NCBI RefSeq assembly: GCF_009296025.1
Contig: NZ_CP045178.1
Location: 5,208,001-5,272,000 of the forward strand
Direction of reading: 5' to 3'
Length of the DNA: 64,000 nt
From: Streptomyces tsukubensis
GTDB taxonomy: Bacteria > Actinomycetota > Actinomycetes > Streptomycetales > Streptomycetaceae
Shown piece after piece: positions 8,067 through 19,161 of the stretch. The notes under the pieces were generated by a model. It had not been told where the DNA came from. It ran no database searches and saw only the letters and a program-made list of their open reading frames with translations. The translations under genes were made by a program, and so were the position numbers. Position 1 is the stretch's first letter, and every line of letters starts with the position of its first letter.

Positions 8067-9031
8067 ACGACGTCCTCAGCGTCGCGCTGCGACTGATCGC
8101 CGTCTTCGTCGGCTTCCTCGCCCTGCCCCTGATCGTGGGGCAGACCGAGCACAAGGTGATGGCCCACATGCAGGGGCGGCTCGGCCCCATGTACGCGGGT
8201 GGTTTCCACGGCTGGGCCCAACTCGTCGCGGACGGTGTGAAGTTCGCGCAGAAGGAAGACGTCGTACCGGCCGAGGCGGACCGCCGTATCTTCCAGCTCG
8301 CCCCCGCCGTGGCCCTCCTGCCGTATCTCCTGGTCCTGGTCGTGATCCCCGTCGGCCCCACCGACGGAGCCGTCGGCGTGGTGGTCGACGCGGGCATCTT
8401 CTTCGCCCTCGCGGTCCTCGGCGTCGGAGTCCTCGGCTCGCTGATGGCCGGCTGGGCCTCGGCCAACAAGTTCTCGCTCCTCGGCGGCCTGCGCACGGCG
8501 GCCCAGCTCCTCGCCTACGAACTCCCGATGCTCCTCGCCGCAGCCTCCGTCGCGATGGCGGCGGGCACGGTCTCCCTGCCGGGCATCCTCCACGTCTTCG
8601 AGTGGTGGTGGGTGCCCTGGCAGATCATCGGCGCGGCCGTCTTCTTCGTCGCGGGGCTGGCCGAACTCCAGCGCCCGCCCTTCGACATGCCCGTGGCCGA
8701 CTCGGAGATCATCTTCGGCGCGTACACCGAGTACACGGGGTTGCGCTTCGCGCTCTTCCTGCTCGCCGAGTACGCCGGGATCGTCATCCTCTGCGGCCTG
8801 ACCACCGTCCTCTTCCTCGGCGGCTGGCACGGCCCCTGGGGCGCCGACGGCCTCGGCTGGGTCTGGACCCTCCTCAAGACCGCCGTACTCGCCTTCGTCG
8901 TGATCTGGCTACGCGTCACCTACCCCAGGCTCCGCGAGGACCAGCTCCAGAAACTCTCGTGGACCGTCCTCGTACCCCTCGCCCTCGCCCAGATCGCCCT
9001 CACGGGCATCGTCAAGGTAGTGATCGCCTGA
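8063..9031 (+). CDS. nuoH: NADH-quinone oxidoreductase subunit H
   Basis: 322 aa integral membrane protein with about eight helices and an ATG start (GGAGG 9 nt upstream). Family blocks: [28 protein letters not shown], the cytoplasmic loop [14 protein letters not shown] and [13 protein letters not shown]. The loop normally carries the acidic string E-A-E-x-E; here it reads V-A-D-S-E, so at least one acidic position is lost. In complex I this subunit links the quinone site to the antiporter-like subunits. Overlaps nuoI by one base (TGATG). Confidence 0.95.
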   Translation: MNDVLSVALRLIAVFVGFLALPLIVGQTEHKVMAHMQGRLGPMYAGGFHGWAQLVADGVKFAQKEDVVPAEADRRIFQLAPAVALLPYLLVLVVIPVGPTDGAVGVVVDAGIFFALAVLGVGVLGSLMAGWASANKFSLLGGLRTAAQLLAYELPMLLAAASVAMAAGTVSLPGILHVFEWWWVPWQIIGAAVFFVAGLAELQRPPFDMPVADSEIIFGAYTEYTGLRFALFLLAEYAGIVILCGLTTVLFLGGWHGPWGADGLGWVWTLLKTAVLAFVVIWLRVTYPRLREDQLQKLSWTVLVPLALAQIALTGIVKVVIA

Positions 9032-10161
9032 TGGCCCACCAGCCACCGACGCCCGGAGCCACCGCCATGGCCGCCGCTGCCGCTCCGTCCCCCCGTCCTT
9101 TCCCCGGCAGCGGTCTGGCAAAGGGGCTCGCCGTCACGCTCCGCACGATGATGAAGAAGAACGTCACCGCGCGGTACCCGGACGTTCAGCCCGACCTCCC
9201 GCCGCGCTCCCGCGGGGTCATCGGTCTGTTCGAGGAGAACTGCACCGTCTGCATGCTCTGCGCCCGCGAGTGCCCGGACTGGTGCGTCTACATCGACTCC
9301 CACAAGGAGACCGTCCCCCCGGCCGCGCCCGGAGGGCGCGAACGCAGCCGCAACGTCCTCGACCGTTTCGCCATCGACTTCTCCCTCTGCATGTACTGCG
9401 GGATCTGCATCGAGGTGTGCCCCTTCGACGCGCTCTTCTGGTCGCCCGAGTTCGAGTACGCGGAGACCGACATCCGCGACCTCACCCACGAACGCGACAA
9501 GCTCCGTGACTGGATGTGGACCGTCCCCGAGCCCCCTGCCCTCGACGCCGGAGCCGAGGAACCCAAGGAACTGGCAGCGGCCCGCAAAACCGCGGACAAA
9601 CTCGCCGCCCAGCAGGCAGCCGAAGCCCAAGCAGCGCGCGACCAGGCAGCCGAAGCCGAAGCCGAAGCCGCAGTCGCAGCCGCAGCCGCAGCCGAGCAGG
9701 CGGCGCGGGAGCGGCACACGGCAGAGGCCCAGCGCGCGGCGCGGGAGCAGCGGACGGCGGGAGCCCAGCCGCCAGCCGAGAGCGGCGAGCCCGCGCCCGG
9801 GAGCGACGAGCCCGCGCCCGAGAACAGTGAGCCACTGCCCGAGAGCAGTGAACCCGCGCCCGAGAACAGCCAGCCCGCGCCCGAGAACAGCGAGCAGGAT
9901 CCCAAGAGCCGCACCCCGAAGACGGCCCCGCAGTCCGGCCAGACGCCGGAGCCCGGGACACGGACACCGGAAACCGGGGCGCCGGAGACAGGAACAGCGG
10001 AGACAGGAACAGCGGAGACAGGAACACCGGAGGTCGGGGCGCCGGAGACAGGGACACCGGAAACCGGGGCGCCGGAGACCGGGGCCGGGGAGACCGGGAA
10101 AGGGAAGGCCCATCACCCGTCGCCGGGCCAGGCGCCCCCGTCCGGAGAGGGGCAGCAGTGA
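9031..10161 (+). CDS. nuoI: NADH-quinone oxidoreductase subunit I with long repetitive tail
   Basis: 376 aa; the family is usually 160-200. The ATG overlaps the nuoH stop. Two complete 4Fe-4S motifs (clusters N6a/N6b) are visible: [12 protein letters not shown] and [12 protein letters not shown]. From about residue 175 the protein becomes an Ala/Glu-rich probable helix, then Glu-Pro-Ala-Pro-Glu-Asn-Ser repeats, then ETGxP/ETGT pentad repeats to about residue 355. The repeat tail is encoded by near-identical 15-18 bp units (GGAACAGCGGAGACA-like). The ferredoxin-like core should be functional; the tail has no known role in the family. Confidence 0.93.
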   Translation: MAHQPPTPGATAMAAAAAPSPRPFPGSGLAKGLAVTLRTMMKKNVTARYPDVQPDLPPRSRGVIGLFEENCTVCMLCARECPDWCVYIDSHKETVPPAAPGGRERSRNVLDRFAIDFSLCMYCGICIEVCPFDALFWSPEFEYAETDIRDLTHERDKLRDWMWTVPEPPALDAGAEEPKELAAARKTADKLAAQQAAEAQAARDQAAEAEAEAAVAAAAAAEQAARERHTAEAQRAAREQRTAGAQPPAESGEPAPGSDEPAPENSEPLPESSEPAPENSQPAPENSEQDPKSRTPKTAPQSGQTPEPGTRTPETGAPETGTAETGTAETGTPEVGAPETGTPETGAPETGAGETGKGKAHHPSPGQAPPSGEGQQ

Positions 10162-10988
10162 ACCTCGCAGCGGCAACAGCCACGTCCGTCACTTCAGCCG
10201 TATCTGCGGCATCCACGGCGGCATCCACGGCGGCATCAAGGGCGGGGACCGCCCCGCAGGGGTTCCTCTCGCCGACCGGCGTCGAGATCGCCTTCGTCCT
10301 CGTCGGGATCGTCACCTTCGGCGCGGCCGTCGTCACCGTCACCACACGGCAGCTGGTGCACGCGGCCCTGTGGCTCGTCGTGACGCTCGGCGGGCTCGCC
10401 GTCGAATACCTCCTCCTCACCGCCGAGTTCATCGCCTGGGTACAGGTCCTCATCTACGTCGGTTCCGTCGTCGTGCTCCTCCTCTTCGGACTGATGCTCA
10501 CCAAGGCACCCATAGGCCGGTCACCGGACGCCGACTCGGCCAACCGACCCGCCGCACTGGTCGTGGCCCTCGCCGCCGCAGTCGCCCTCGTCTGGGTGGT
10601 CACGGACGCCTTCCGTACCACCTGGATCGACCTGCACGGAGCCGTCCAGGGGTCCACCGCCGTCACCGGCTCCTTCCTCTTCCGGCACTGGGTACTGCCC
10701 TTCGAGGCGCTGTCCGTACTGCTCCTCGCCGCACTGGTCGGTGCGATCGTGCTCTCCCGCAAGAACGCCAGGAACACCCCGGACGGCAAGCAGAAGAGCC
10801 GACCGAGGACCGGACCGTCCGGCTCCGGAGTCACCCGGTCCAGGCACACGCCGTCCCCGTCCACGCGAGCCGCACGCGGGCGATCCACGCCTACGCCCTC
10901 CACCCGAGCCCCACGGCCCGCCGCCACCGCCGAGCCCGCCCGTAAGCCCCCCGAGCCCGCCCGTAAGCCCCCAGAGGGAGAGCGCTGA
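10158..10988 (+). CDS. nuoJ: NADH-quinone oxidoreductase subunit J
   Basis: 276 aa, GTG start overlapping nuoI (GTGA). Five hydrophobic helices between residues about 40 and 200 match NuoJ, including the family-like segment [21 protein letters not shown]-terminal 35 residues are Ala/Ser/Thr-rich. The last about 70 residues are Arg/Pro/Ser-rich with a duplicated EPARKPP unit. Antiporter-chain membrane subunit. Stop and the nuoK start share a TGATG. Confidence 0.93.
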   Translation: MNLAAATATSVTSAVSAASTAASTAASRAGTAPQGFLSPTGVEIAFVLVGIVTFGAAVVTVTTRQLVHAALWLVVTLGGLAVEYLLLTAEFIAWVQVLIYVGSVVVLLLFGLMLTKAPIGRSPDADSANRPAALVVALAAAVALVWVVTDAFRTTWIDLHGAVQGSTAVTGSFLFRHWVLPFEALSVLLLAALVGAIVLSRKNARNTPDGKQKSRPRTGPSGSGVTRSRHTPSPSTRAARGRSTPTPSTRAPRPAATAEPARKPPEPARKPPEGER

Positions 10989-11374
10989 TGCACCTCGCCT
11001 ATCCCGCCGTGCTCTCGGCCCTCCTCTTCTGCACCGGTCTCTACGGTGTGCTGGCCCGCCGCAACGCGATCCTGATCCTCATGTCGGTCGAGCTGATGCT
11101 CAACGCCGTCAACCTCAACCTCGTCGCCTTCGACGTCTGGCTCCGTGACACCCTCCACTCCGGTCAGGCCCTGACTCTCTTCACCATCGCCATCGCCGCG
11201 GCCGAGATCGGTATCGGCCTCGCGATCGTCCTCGCCGTCCACCGAGGACGTGGCACCTCCGACATCGACCGGCTCCGTGACACCGCCGAGGGCCCCCACG
11301 ACGACACGGACCCCGACGCGACCGGCGACTCCGCCCCCGCGATCGCGGCGAAGAATGCCGAGGCCGCCGCGTGA
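10988..11374 (+). CDS. nuoK: NADH-quinone oxidoreductase subunit K
   Basis: 128 aa. Three membrane helices and the two membrane-embedded glutamates of the family are present: E35 ([12 protein letters not shown]) and E73 ([12 protein letters not shown]). These form part of the proton path in complex I. The C-terminal tail (about 35 residues) is polar and Asp/Ala-rich. The GTGA overlap with nuoL shows the operon is tightly coupled. Confidence 0.95.
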   Translation: MHLAYPAVLSALLFCTGLYGVLARRNAILILMSVELMLNAVNLNLVAFDVWLRDTLHSGQALTLFTIAIAAAEIGIGLAIVLAVHRGRGTSDIDRLRDTAEGPHDDTDPDATGDSAPAIAAKNAEAAA

Positions 11375-13539
11375 GCACCACGACCCTCGCCGTCCTCGTC
11401 CCCCTCCTGCCGTTCCTCGGCGCCGTCGCCGGCCTCCTCTGCGGCGGCAGGGCTCCCGGTTTCGTACGCCCCCTCGCCGTACTGCCCGTCCTCGCCTCCG
11501 CCGTACTGGCCGCGGTCACCGCCGCCCGGCAGGGCGGTGACGCCGCGATCGACGCGTCGACCCGGCTCACCCCCACCGGCTCGGTCCCCATCGACCTCGC
11601 GCTGCACCTGGACGGCTTCGCCGTGCTCGTCGCCGTACTCGTCGCGGCCGTAGCGACCTGCGTGCAGCTCTATTCGACCGGCTACCTCCGCGAGGACCCG
11701 CGCTACCCCTCGTACGCCGCTCTCGTCTCCCTCTTCACCTCCGCGATGCTGCTCGTCGTCTACTCGGGCGACCTGATGGTGCTGCTCGTCGGCTGGGAAG
11801 TCATGGGCATCTGCTCGTACTTCCTCGTCGGCCACTACTGGGAGACCCCGGAGGCCCGTGCCGCCTCCCTCAAGGCCTTCCTCGTCACCAAACTCGGCGA
11901 TGTCCCCTTCCTGATCGGTCTCTTCGCACTCGCCGCCGACACCGGCTCGTTCCGCATCACGACGATCCTCGCCAAGATCGCCGACGGCGGACTCGACCAT
12001 CCGACGCTGATCGCCCTGCTGCTGCTCGCGGGAGTGGCCGGTAAATCGGCACAGTTCCCCCTGCACACCTGGCTGCCCGACGCGATGGCGGGCCCCACTC
12101 CCGTCTCCGCGCTGATCCACGCCGCCACGATGGTCGCGGCCGGTGTCTACTTCGTGGCCCGTCTCCTCCCCGTCTTCACCGCGTCCGGCGCCGCCCTGGT
12201 CGTCCTCGCCGTCATGGCCGCCCTCACCATGGCCGGCTCCGCTCTCGCCGCACTCGCCCAGGACGACATCAAACGCGTCCTCGCCTACTCGACCGTCGGC
12301 CAGCTCGGCTACATGACGGGCGCCCTCGCCGTCGGCGACCGCGGCGCCGCCGTCTTCCACCTCCTCTCGCACGGTGCCTTCAAGGCCCTGCTCTTCCTCG
12401 CCGCCGGCGTGATCATCCACGCCTCGGGCACCAACTCACTGGCCGCCATGTCCCGCATGAGCGGCCTGCGCCGCCGCATCCCCGACGCCTACTGGACGAT
12501 GACCGTCGCGCTGCTCGCGCTCGCCGCGATCCCGCCGTTCAGCGGCTTCTTCTCCAAGGAAGCCGTACTAGGGGCCGCCGAACACGCCGCCACAGGAAGC
12601 GAGACAGGCGTCCCCGGCGCCGCCGGCTGGATCGTTCTTGTCGCGGGACTGCTCACCGCCCTGATCACCGGCGCCTACGCGACCAGGCTGTGGCTCCTCG
12701 CCTTCCACCCCGCCCACGAGAACCGGACCGAGGGCGGGGGAGCCCCCACCACCGGCCGACCGGAACCTGCTACCGGCCGTTCGGTCACAGGTCATCCAGC
12801 CACCGACCACCCCGGCGAGGCGACTCAGGCGACTCAGGAGGCCCGAGCAGCCCAGACGGCCCAGACGGCCCAGACGGCCCAGACACTCCAAGAGGCCCCC
12901 GGCCACGACGAGAAGCAGCCCGTGGTCATGAACGCCGTCCTGTGGATTCTCGCCGTCCCCTCCCTCCTCTTCGGTCTGACCGTCGGTGTACTGCCCCACT
13001 GGTTCGGCGGCCACTCGCTCGCCCCGACACTCACCACCTCCGTCCTCGGCACCGGCGTGGCGGCCGTCGGCGCGCTGGTCACCTTCGGTGCCTGGCGGCA
13101 CACCACGGCCCTCGCCCCGGCGCTGCCCATGGGCGCCGTGGCGGCCCACCCCGAGGCCGACCCCGCCCTCTCCGAGGAGGAGGCCATCGCCCGCCACACC
13201 GCCGTCTACGGCAACATCGCCTCGGCCCCCGACCCCGCGGACCCGGGCCGCCTCCTGCTCGGCCCACTGCACCGTCACGCCGCCGCGGGCTTCCACCTCG
13301 ACGCCGTCTACGAAACCCTCTTCGTACGGGCCGTCAGGGCCGCCGCCGAACTGGTCCGCTTCCTGGACCGCACGGTCGTCGACACCTATGTGCGAGGCGC
13401 GGCCGCCGTCCCCCGGCTCCTGGGCGCGGCCGTCCGCCGCGCCCAGACAGGCAACGTGCAGACCTACCTCAGCGCGCTGCTCGCCGGATCCGTCGTCCTG
13501 GCCGTCGCGGCCGTCCTCGTCGCCGCAGCCGGAGCGTGA
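11371..13539 (+). CDS. nuoL: NADH-quinone oxidoreductase subunit L
   Basis: 722 aa, GTG start. Antiporter-like subunit with the conserved TM5 Glu ([17 protein letters not shown]), the TM7 Lys region ([20 protein letters not shown]) and [19 protein letters not shown] polar insertion at residues about 448-513 interrupts the C-terminal helices; it contains an AQT tripeptide array encoded by GCCCAGACG repeats. The distal helices resume afterwards, so the insertion probably forms a surface loop. It is the largest proton-pumping subunit, carrying the long lateral helix at its C-terminus. Confidence 0.95.
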   Translation: MSTTTLAVLVPLLPFLGAVAGLLCGGRAPGFVRPLAVLPVLASAVLAAVTAARQGGDAAIDASTRLTPTGSVPIDLALHLDGFAVLVAVLVAAVATCVQLYSTGYLREDPRYPSYAALVSLFTSAMLLVVYSGDLMVLLVGWEVMGICSYFLVGHYWETPEARAASLKAFLVTKLGDVPFLIGLFALAADTGSFRITTILAKIADGGLDHPTLIALLLLAGVAGKSAQFPLHTWLPDAMAGPTPVSALIHAATMVAAGVYFVARLLPVFTASGAALVVLAVMAALTMAGSALAALAQDDIKRVLAYSTVGQLGYMTGALAVGDRGAAVFHLLSHGAFKALLFLAAGVIIHASGTNSLAAMSRMSGLRRRIPDAYWTMTVALLALAAIPPFSGFFSKEAVLGAAEHAATGSETGVPGAAGWIVLVAGLLTALITGAYATRLWLLAFHPAHENRTEGGGAPTTGRPEPATGRSVTGHPATDHPGEATQATQEARAAQTAQTAQTAQTLQEAPGHDEKQPVVMNAVLWILAVPSLLFGLTVGVLPHWFGGHSLAPTLTTSVLGTGVAAVGALVTFGAWRHTTALAPALPMGAVAAHPEADPALSEEEAIARHTAVYGNIASAPDPADPGRLLLGPLHRHAAAGFHLDAVYETLFVRAVRAAAELVRFLDRTVVDTYVRGAAAVPRLLGAAVRRAQTGNVQTYLSALLAGSVVLAVAAVLVAAAGA

Positions 13540-13542
13540 GCC

Positions 13543-15336
13543 GTGATCGATATCAGCGAATCAGTGATGCAGTTCCTTCTCGCGTTGATCGTCGCCGGGC
13601 CGCTGATCGGCGCCGCCGCGGCCCTGCTCCCCGCCCCGCCGGGACTGCGGGGCAGCAGCCCCGACCAGGCCGTGCTGCGCCACGGCGTGACCGTGACCGG
13701 CGCCGTCCTCATCGCCGCGATCGTCCTGGCCCTCGGCTTCGACCGCCACCACCCCGCGACGACGCAGGCCACGACCGACATCAGCTGGATCGCCGCACTC
13801 GACGTCAGAATCCACCTCGGTGTCGACGGCATCTCGCTCCCCCTCCTCGTCCTGACCGCGCTGCTGACCTTCCTCTGCGCGCTCTACAGCTACTTCAAAA
13901 TGCCCTCGGGCCCGTCCCCCCGGGCATTCGTGGCCCTGCTGCTCCTGCTTGAGGGCGGCACCCTCGCGACCTTCGCCGTCCTCGACCTGCTGCTCTTCTT
14001 CCTGGCTTTCGAGACGGTCCTCATCCCGATGTACTTCCTCATCGCCCAGTGGGGCGGGGCGAAGAGGCAGCAGGCAGCCTGGAAATTCATCGTCTACACC
14101 CTGCTCGGCTCCGTCGTGATGCTGCTCGGCCTCCTCCTCATCGGCCTGAAATCCGGCACTTTCGACATGGTGGCACTCGCCACTGACAATGGGTCAGACC
14201 TGAGTAGAACCGTGCAGGTCATCGCCGTACTCGCCATCGTTTTCGGCCTCGCGGTCAAGGCCCCGATGTGGCCGCTCCACAGCTGGCTGCCCGACGCCCA
14301 CACCGCCGCGCCGACCGTCGGCTCCGTCCTGCTCGCCGGAGTCATGCTGAAGATGGGTACGTACGGCCTGGTGCGCGTCGTACTGCCCGTCGCGCCCGAC
14401 GGCATGCGGACCTTCGCGCCCTATCTCGCCGCCTTCGCCGTGGCGGGCATCATCTACGGTTCGCTGGCCTGTCTCGCCCTCGCGAGGCGCGGTGCGAAGG
14501 GCGACCTGAAACGCCTCATCGCCTACTCCTCCGTAGGCCACATGGGGTTCGTGCTGCTCGGCATCGCCACGATGACGCCGACCGGTGTGAACGGCGCTCT
14601 CTTCGCCAACGTCGCTCACGGCCTCATCACCGGACTGCTGTTCTTCCTGGTCGGAGCCCTCAAGGACCGCACAGGCAGCACCGACCTCGACGCTCTGGCC
14701 GGGGCGGGCGGGGCCGCGCTCTACGGCCGGGCCCCACGCTTCGGCGGCCTCCTCGCCTTCGCGGCCGTAGCCTCCCTCGGACTGCCGGGGCTCGCCGGAT
14801 TCTGGGGCGAGATGCTCACGATGTTCGGCGCGTTCGAACCCGCCGACGGCCTCAACCGCGCCGCCTACCTCGTCTTCATGGCCCTCGCGGGATTCGGAAC
14901 CCTGCTGACCGCCGCGTACATGCTGATCGTCGTACGCCGTGTCTGCATGGGCCCCATGCCGGTCACCAGGGCCCCCTTGGCCACCTCCGTCACCCCCGTC
15001 GCCGTCGCATCCGCCACCACAGGCACACCAGCATGTGGGGCCAAGGGTGCGAAGGAGGCCAAGGGGGCCAAGGGTGCCAATGGGGCTGATGGGGCCGCGA
15101 CCGCCCTCGAAGAGGCCCCACAGGTACCACCCCCAAGCGGCCTGCACGGCCCAAGCGGCCCAGGCGGCCCGCACGGCATCCCCGACCTCCCCGACCTCCC
15201 CGACCTCCGCGGATACGAGATCGCCGCCTGGAGCCCACTCGTCGCCCTCACCGTCCTCGCCGGACTCTGGCCCGCGCTCCTGCTCGGCCTCACCGACCCG
15301 GCCGTACAGAAGCTCCTGGCAGGTGGCGCCGCATGA
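13543..15336 (+). CDS. nuoM: NADH-quinone oxidoreductase subunit M
   Basis: 597 aa, GTG start with GGAG 8 nt upstream. Antiporter-like family: the TM5 Glu in [20 protein letters not shown] and the TM7 Lys region [20 protein letters not shown] are present. A polar insertion at about residues 474-554, before the last helix, contains GAK/AKG collagen-like triplets and a PDL triplet array. The ATGA overlap with nuoN indicates coupling. Confidence 0.95.
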   Translation: MIDISESVMQFLLALIVAGPLIGAAAALLPAPPGLRGSSPDQAVLRHGVTVTGAVLIAAIVLALGFDRHHPATTQATTDISWIAALDVRIHLGVDGISLPLLVLTALLTFLCALYSYFKMPSGPSPRAFVALLLLLEGGTLATFAVLDLLLFFLAFETVLIPMYFLIAQWGGAKRQQAAWKFIVYTLLGSVVMLLGLLLIGLKSGTFDMVALATDNGSDLSRTVQVIAVLAIVFGLAVKAPMWPLHSWLPDAHTAAPTVGSVLLAGVMLKMGTYGLVRVVLPVAPDGMRTFAPYLAAFAVAGIIYGSLACLALARRGAKGDLKRLIAYSSVGHMGFVLLGIATMTPTGVNGALFANVAHGLITGLLFFLVGALKDRTGSTDLDALAGAGGAALYGRAPRFGGLLAFAAVASLGLPGLAGFWGEMLTMFGAFEPADGLNRAAYLVFMALAGFGTLLTAAYMLIVVRRVCMGPMPVTRAPLATSVTPVAVASATTGTPACGAKGAKEAKGAKGANGADGAATALEEAPQVPPPSGLHGPSGPGGPHGIPDLPDLPDLRGYEIAAWSPLVALTVLAGLWPALLLGLTDPAVQKLLAGGAA

Positions 15337-16883
15337 CCTCCCTCGTGCAGTCCGTCGACTGGTGGGCCATCGCCCCGCCCGGCATCATCGCGGTCCTCGC
15401 GCTCGCCGTACTCGTCACCGACCTCTTCCTGCCCGAGACACGCAAGGAACCGCTCGGCTGGATCTCCACCGCGGGGCTCGTCCTCGCCGGACTCTCGCTG
15501 CTGCCGCTCACCGACGGCGACCGCGCCACGTTCTGCGTGAACGGCGACGGCGGCGCGTGCAGCTACAGCGCCGATCACTTCGCCCTGGTCATCCAGCTCC
15601 TCGTCATCGGCGGCGCACTCCTCACCGCCCTGCTCTCCATGAGCGCGGTCAAGGAACTCCGGCTCCCGGCGGGAGAGTTCTGGTTCCTCCTGCTGGCCTC
15701 AGCGGCGGGCGCCGCCCTGCTGCCCGCCTCCAGGGACCTCGCCACCCTTGTCGTGGCGCTCGAAGTGGCGTCCCTTCCCGCGTTCGCCCTCGTCGGCATC
15801 AAACACGGCGACCGCCGCTCGTCCGAGGCGGCCCTCAAGTTCTTCCTGTCGTCCGTCACCGCGACCGCCGTCACCCTGATGGGCGTCAGCTTCGTCTACG
15901 TCACGACCGGCACCCTGCACCTCACCGAGATCGCGGGCCGCCTCGACCACGTCGACGGCCAGTTCCAGACACTCGCCCAGGCAGGCGTCGCCCTCACCCT
16001 TGTCGGCTTCGCCTTCAAGACGGCCGCGGTCCCCTTCCACTTCTGGGTGCCCGACACCTATGTGGGCGCCCCGCTACCCATCGCCGCCTACCTCTCCGTC
16101 ATCGGAAAGGCCGTCGGCTTCTCAGGACTCATCCTTGTCACGGCCGTCGCCTTCCCCTCCTACGGGGACGTCTGGGGCCCGGCGCTCGCCGTACTCGCCG
16201 CCCTCACCATGACCGGGGGCAATGTCGCGGCACTCCGCCAGAGCGCCACCCGCGCGAGCAGCGCGGTCCGGCTGCTCGCCTGGTCCTCAGTCGGCCAGGC
16301 CGGCTATCTCTTGGTGCCGATCGCCTCCGCCGCACACACCGACACCCCGGAGCGCGCCGTCGGATCCACCGTGGCGTACGCCCTCATGTACGCGGCCGTG
16401 AACCTGGGAGCCTTCGCCGTCGTCGTCCTCGTGGCCCGCTCCAAACCCCTGAACCGCGTCGCCGACTACCGGGGCCTCTACGCCGAACGCCCCGTGACCG
16501 CCGTGCTGCTCGCCTTCTTCCTGCTCTGCCTCGCGGGGCTGCCGCCCGGCATCATCGGGCTCTTCGCCAAAGTCACCGTGTTCTCCGCGGCGGTCGACGG
16601 CGGTCTCGGCTGGCTCGCCGTGATCATGGCCGTCAACGTGGTCATCGCCCTCGTCTATTACCTGCGCTGGACCGCCGCGCTGTTCCGCGCCCCCGCACAT
16701 GCGCCCGCGCGGGCCACGGACGCCCCCCGGGGCGAGGAGCCGGCCACCGCCGCCCCCGACGGGGTACGGGTCGCCGTCCCCGTACCGCTCACCGCCGCGC
16801 TCGCGCTGACCGCGGTACTCGCACTCGCGCTCTCCGGCGCTCCCCAACTCGTCCTCCGCTTCACCGGCCCCGGCCTGTTCTGA
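15333..16883 (+). CDS. nuoN: NADH-quinone oxidoreductase subunit N
   Basis: 516 aa, ATG start within the nuoM stop. Third antiporter-like subunit: [16 protein letters not shown] carries the TM5 Glu and [19 protein letters not shown] the TM7 Lys. About 14 helices. A short polar segment near residues 450-470 is the only low-complexity part. Last gene of the operon. With L and M it supplies three antiporter-like modules, so the complete proton-pumping arm is encoded although the NADH module is not. Confidence 0.95.
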   Translation: MTSLVQSVDWWAIAPPGIIAVLALAVLVTDLFLPETRKEPLGWISTAGLVLAGLSLLPLTDGDRATFCVNGDGGACSYSADHFALVIQLLVIGGALLTALLSMSAVKELRLPAGEFWFLLLASAAGAALLPASRDLATLVVALEVASLPAFALVGIKHGDRRSSEAALKFFLSSVTATAVTLMGVSFVYVTTGTLHLTEIAGRLDHVDGQFQTLAQAGVALTLVGFAFKTAAVPFHFWVPDTYVGAPLPIAAYLSVIGKAVGFSGLILVTAVAFPSYGDVWGPALAVLAALTMTGGNVAALRQSATRASSAVRLLAWSSVGQAGYLLVPIASAAHTDTPERAVGSTVAYALMYAAVNLGAFAVVVLVARSKPLNRVADYRGLYAERPVTAVLLAFFLLCLAGLPPGIIGLFAKVTVFSAAVDGGLGWLAVIMAVNVVIALVYYLRWTAALFRAPAHAPARATDAPRGEEPATAAPDGVRVAVPVPLTAALALTAVLALALSGAPQLVLRFTGPGLF

Positions 16884-17197
16884 CCCGGCGCGTCCCGCCC
16901 TCCCCGGGCACCGAGAGGCCCGTACGGCCGTACCGAGAGGTCCCTACGGCGCCCGTACAGCCGTACGTGACGGGGGGGCGTACGGGCGGGCGCCCGAGCG
17001 CCCGGCGAGGGCTGTCACTCGCACGGCGCATGCCCCCCGACGTGCGCACAAGGGAACTAGCGGCCGTCGCCTGGCGTTGTCCAGAACGGAAGGGTCCACT
17101 GAAGAGTGGAACCACCGCTCAAGGACACACATCGCGACACATAGCAGAGCAGAAGTACGAAAAGGGTTCCCCTGCCGCACCACTTGGAGGGAGTTCC
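16884..17197. other. 314-bp gap between nuoN and htpX
   Basis: Non-coding. The first half is rich in CGTACGG/CCGTACG palindromic words that can fold into several hairpins and may end nuo transcription. No confident promoter for htpX was found. Confidence 0.4.
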
Positions 17198-18061
17198 GTG
17201 CACCGCCGGCACAATGGGCTGAAGACCGCCGTCCTCCTCGGGGGACTGTCCGCACTCATCCTCGTCATCGGCGGCCTCTTCGGCCGTACGGGGTTGATCG
17301 TGGCGCTTCTCGTGGCGCTCGGCACCAACGCGTACGCGTACTGGAACAGCGACAAGCTGGCCCTGCGCGCCATGCGGGCGAGGCCGGTCAGTGAATTCGA
17401 GGCTCCAGGGCTGTACCGGATCGTCCGGGACCTCTCCACCCAGGCCCGGCAGCCCATGCCCCGCCTGTACATCTCACCGACCGAGGCCCCGAACGCCTTC
17501 GCGACCGGCCGCAACCCGCGCAATGCCGCCGTCTGCTGCACCGACGGGATCATGCGGCTCCTGGACGAGCGGGAACTGCGCGGGGTCATCGGCCACGAGC
17601 TGAGCCACGTCTACAACCGGGACATCCTTATCTCCTCGGTGGCCGGAGCCCTGGCCTCCGTGATCATGTTCCTGGTCAACTTCGCGTGGCTCATCCCGGT
17701 CGGAAGATCCGACGACGACGAGGGCCCCGGCATCTTCGGGATGCTCCTCGTCATGCTGCTCGGCCCGATCGCGGCCTCCGTGATCCAGCTCGCGATCAGC
17801 CGCTCAAGGGAGTACGAGGCGGACGCCTCGGGCGCTCAGCTCACCGGCGACCCGCTCGCCCTCGCGGGGGCCCTGCGGAAGCTGGAGACGGGCACCAAGC
17901 AGCTTCCGCTGCCGCCGGAACCCAGGATCGAGACAGCGAGCCACATGATGATCGCCAATCCCTTCCGTCCGGGCCAGGGACTGTCCAAACTGTTCTCCAC
18001 GCATCCGCCGATGGCGGAACGCATTGCCCGGCTCGAACAGATGGCAGGTCGCCACCAGTGA
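17198..18061 (+). CDS. htpX: Zinc metalloprotease HtpX-like (M48)
   Basis: 287 aa. GTG start at 17198 with GGAGGG 7 nt upstream. Two hydrophobic helices (about 10-50) anchor it to the membrane. The zinc motif HELSH (about 140) is followed by two more hydrophobic segments and the third-ligand region [17 protein letters not shown]. The C-terminus ends with the family block [18 protein letters not shown]. Membrane protein quality-control protease. It overlaps the downstream yccF-like gene by 4 nt (GTGA). Confidence 0.95.
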   Translation: MHRRHNGLKTAVLLGGLSALILVIGGLFGRTGLIVALLVALGTNAYAYWNSDKLALRAMRARPVSEFEAPGLYRIVRDLSTQARQPMPRLYISPTEAPNAFATGRNPRNAAVCCTDGIMRLLDERELRGVIGHELSHVYNRDILISSVAGALASVIMFLVNFAWLIPVGRSDDDEGPGIFGMLLVMLLGPIAASVIQLAISRSREYEADASGAQLTGDPLALAGALRKLETGTKQLPLPPEPRIETASHMMIANPFRPGQGLSKLFSTHPPMAERIARLEQMAGRHQ

Positions 18062-18450
18062 AAACCATCCTCAACATCATCTGGCTCGTCCTGAGCGGCT
18101 TCTGGCTGTTCCTCGCCTACTTGCTGGCGGGGGCACTGCTCTGCGTCACGATCATCGGTATCCCCTTCGGCATAGCGTCCTTCCGCATCGGGGTCTACGC
18201 CCTCTGGCCTTTCGGCTACTCGGCGGTCGAGCGCCGCGACGCCGGCGCCCCCTCCTGCGTGGGCAACGTCCTGTGGCTGGTCCTGGCCGGCTGGTGGCTG
18301 GCGCTCGGGCACATCATGACCGGGATCGCGCTGTGCGTCACGATCATCGGCATCCCCCTGGGCATCGCCAATTTCAAGCTGATCCCGGTGTCCCTGATGC
18401 CGCTCGGACGGGAGATCGTCCGCACCGACCAGCCCTTCACCGCACGCTGA
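18058..18450 (+). CDS. YccF-domain inner membrane protein
   Basis: 130 aa, GTG start overlapping htpX. Two internal repeats of the YccF domain: [20 protein letters not shown] and [20 protein letters not shown], each following a hydrophobic helix ([24 protein letters not shown]). Small integral membrane protein of unknown function, translationally coupled to HtpX. Confidence 0.9.
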   Translation: MKTILNIIWLVLSGFWLFLAYLLAGALLCVTIIGIPFGIASFRIGVYALWPFGYSAVERRDAGAPSCVGNVLWLVLAGWWLALGHIMTGIALCVTIIGIPLGIANFKLIPVSLMPLGREIVRTDQPFTAR

Positions 18451-18619
18451 TCCGGCACGGCCCGGCGCCCACGTCGCACCGCGCCGCCACTGATGGCCCG
18501 CCCCCGCTCCGTGCCTGCTCACACGGCCTTCCGGCAGGCTTCAGACGGACCAACGGCGGCACCGGGACCGCCGGCCGCCGCGCCAAGTGATCTTCACCTC
18601 GCAACCATCCGGGTGACCT

Positions 18620-18657
18620 CGCACGTCTTCCCTGCTGTCAGGCAGGGAAGACGTGCG
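18620..18657. promoter_or_regulatory. Perfect 16-bp inverted repeat upstream of GlsB-like gene
   Basis: Arms 18620-18635 (CGCACGTCTTCCCTGC) and 18642-18657 are exact complements around a 6-nt loop. The hairpin ends 34 bp before the next start codon and 170 bp after yccF. It lacks a T-tract. It could be the htpX-yccF terminator, an operator or a leader structure. Confidence 0.7.
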
Positions 18658-18691
18658 GTACGCGGCACGGGGGCGAAAGGCAGGTCACGCC

Positions 18692-18964
18692 ATGGGCATC
18701 ATCAGTTGGATCATTCTGGGACTGCTGGCGGGAGTGGTGGCCAAGGTCCTGCTGCCGGGGCGCGACCCGGGCGGAATCGTCGGAACCATCCTCATCGGGA
18801 TCGCCGGGGCCTTCGTAGGCGGCTGGATCTCGAACCACTTCTTCGACCGTCCCGTCAGCAACGAGTTCTACGACGGCGCCACCTGGATCGCCGCGATCGG
18901 CGGCTCCCTTGTCCTGCTGATCATCTACCGCCTGCTCTTCGGCAACTCCCGCTCACGCCGCTGA
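18692..18964 (+). CDS. GlsB/YeaQ/YmgE family small membrane protein
   Basis: 90 aa. Three hydrophobic helices with the family Gly-rich pattern: IILGLLAGVVAKVLLPGRDPGG, then GTILIGIAGAFVGGWIS, then a C-terminal helix. Previously called transglycosylase-associated protein; the family is stress-associated and has no proven activity. I chose the ATG at 18692, which matches the usual family N-terminus MGIISWIILG. The upstream in-frame extension would cross the hairpin. Followed by a strong bidirectional terminator. Confidence 0.9.
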   Translation: MGIISWIILGLLAGVVAKVLLPGRDPGGIVGTILIGIAGAFVGGWISNHFFDRPVSNEFYDGATWIAAIGGSLVLLIIYRLLFGNSRSRR

Positions 18965-19036
18965 GCCGGTCGGGGGAGGAACGGCCGCCACGCGGGACCC
19001 GTACAAGGGGCAGGGGCGCGCGGACCGGTACGACGA

Positions 19037-19084
19037 CAGCACGGAGGGCGGCCACCCGATCATGGGTGGCCGCCCTCCGTGCTG
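19037..19084. terminator. Bidirectional terminator, 21-bp perfect stem
   Basis: Arms 19037-19057 and 19064-19084 are perfect complements around a 6-nt loop, between convergent genes (GlsB-like on plus, yajQ on minus). The stem core GGGCGGCCACCC is related to stems after rplL, rpoC and the 46253 gene. Confidence 0.85.
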
Positions 19085-19161
19085 CGCCGAACGTTCCTCG
19101 ATTCACCGGCCCGAGCGCCGCGTGAGCCGGTGGACCGGCCCAGGGGCGTGCGCCGACCGGG

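Noticed and set aside
6775..9030. Long open frame overlapping nuoC and nuoH, ending in the nuoI frame
   Set aside because: It is the shadow of nuoC/nuoH in another frame; only the part from 9031 (nuoI) is coding.
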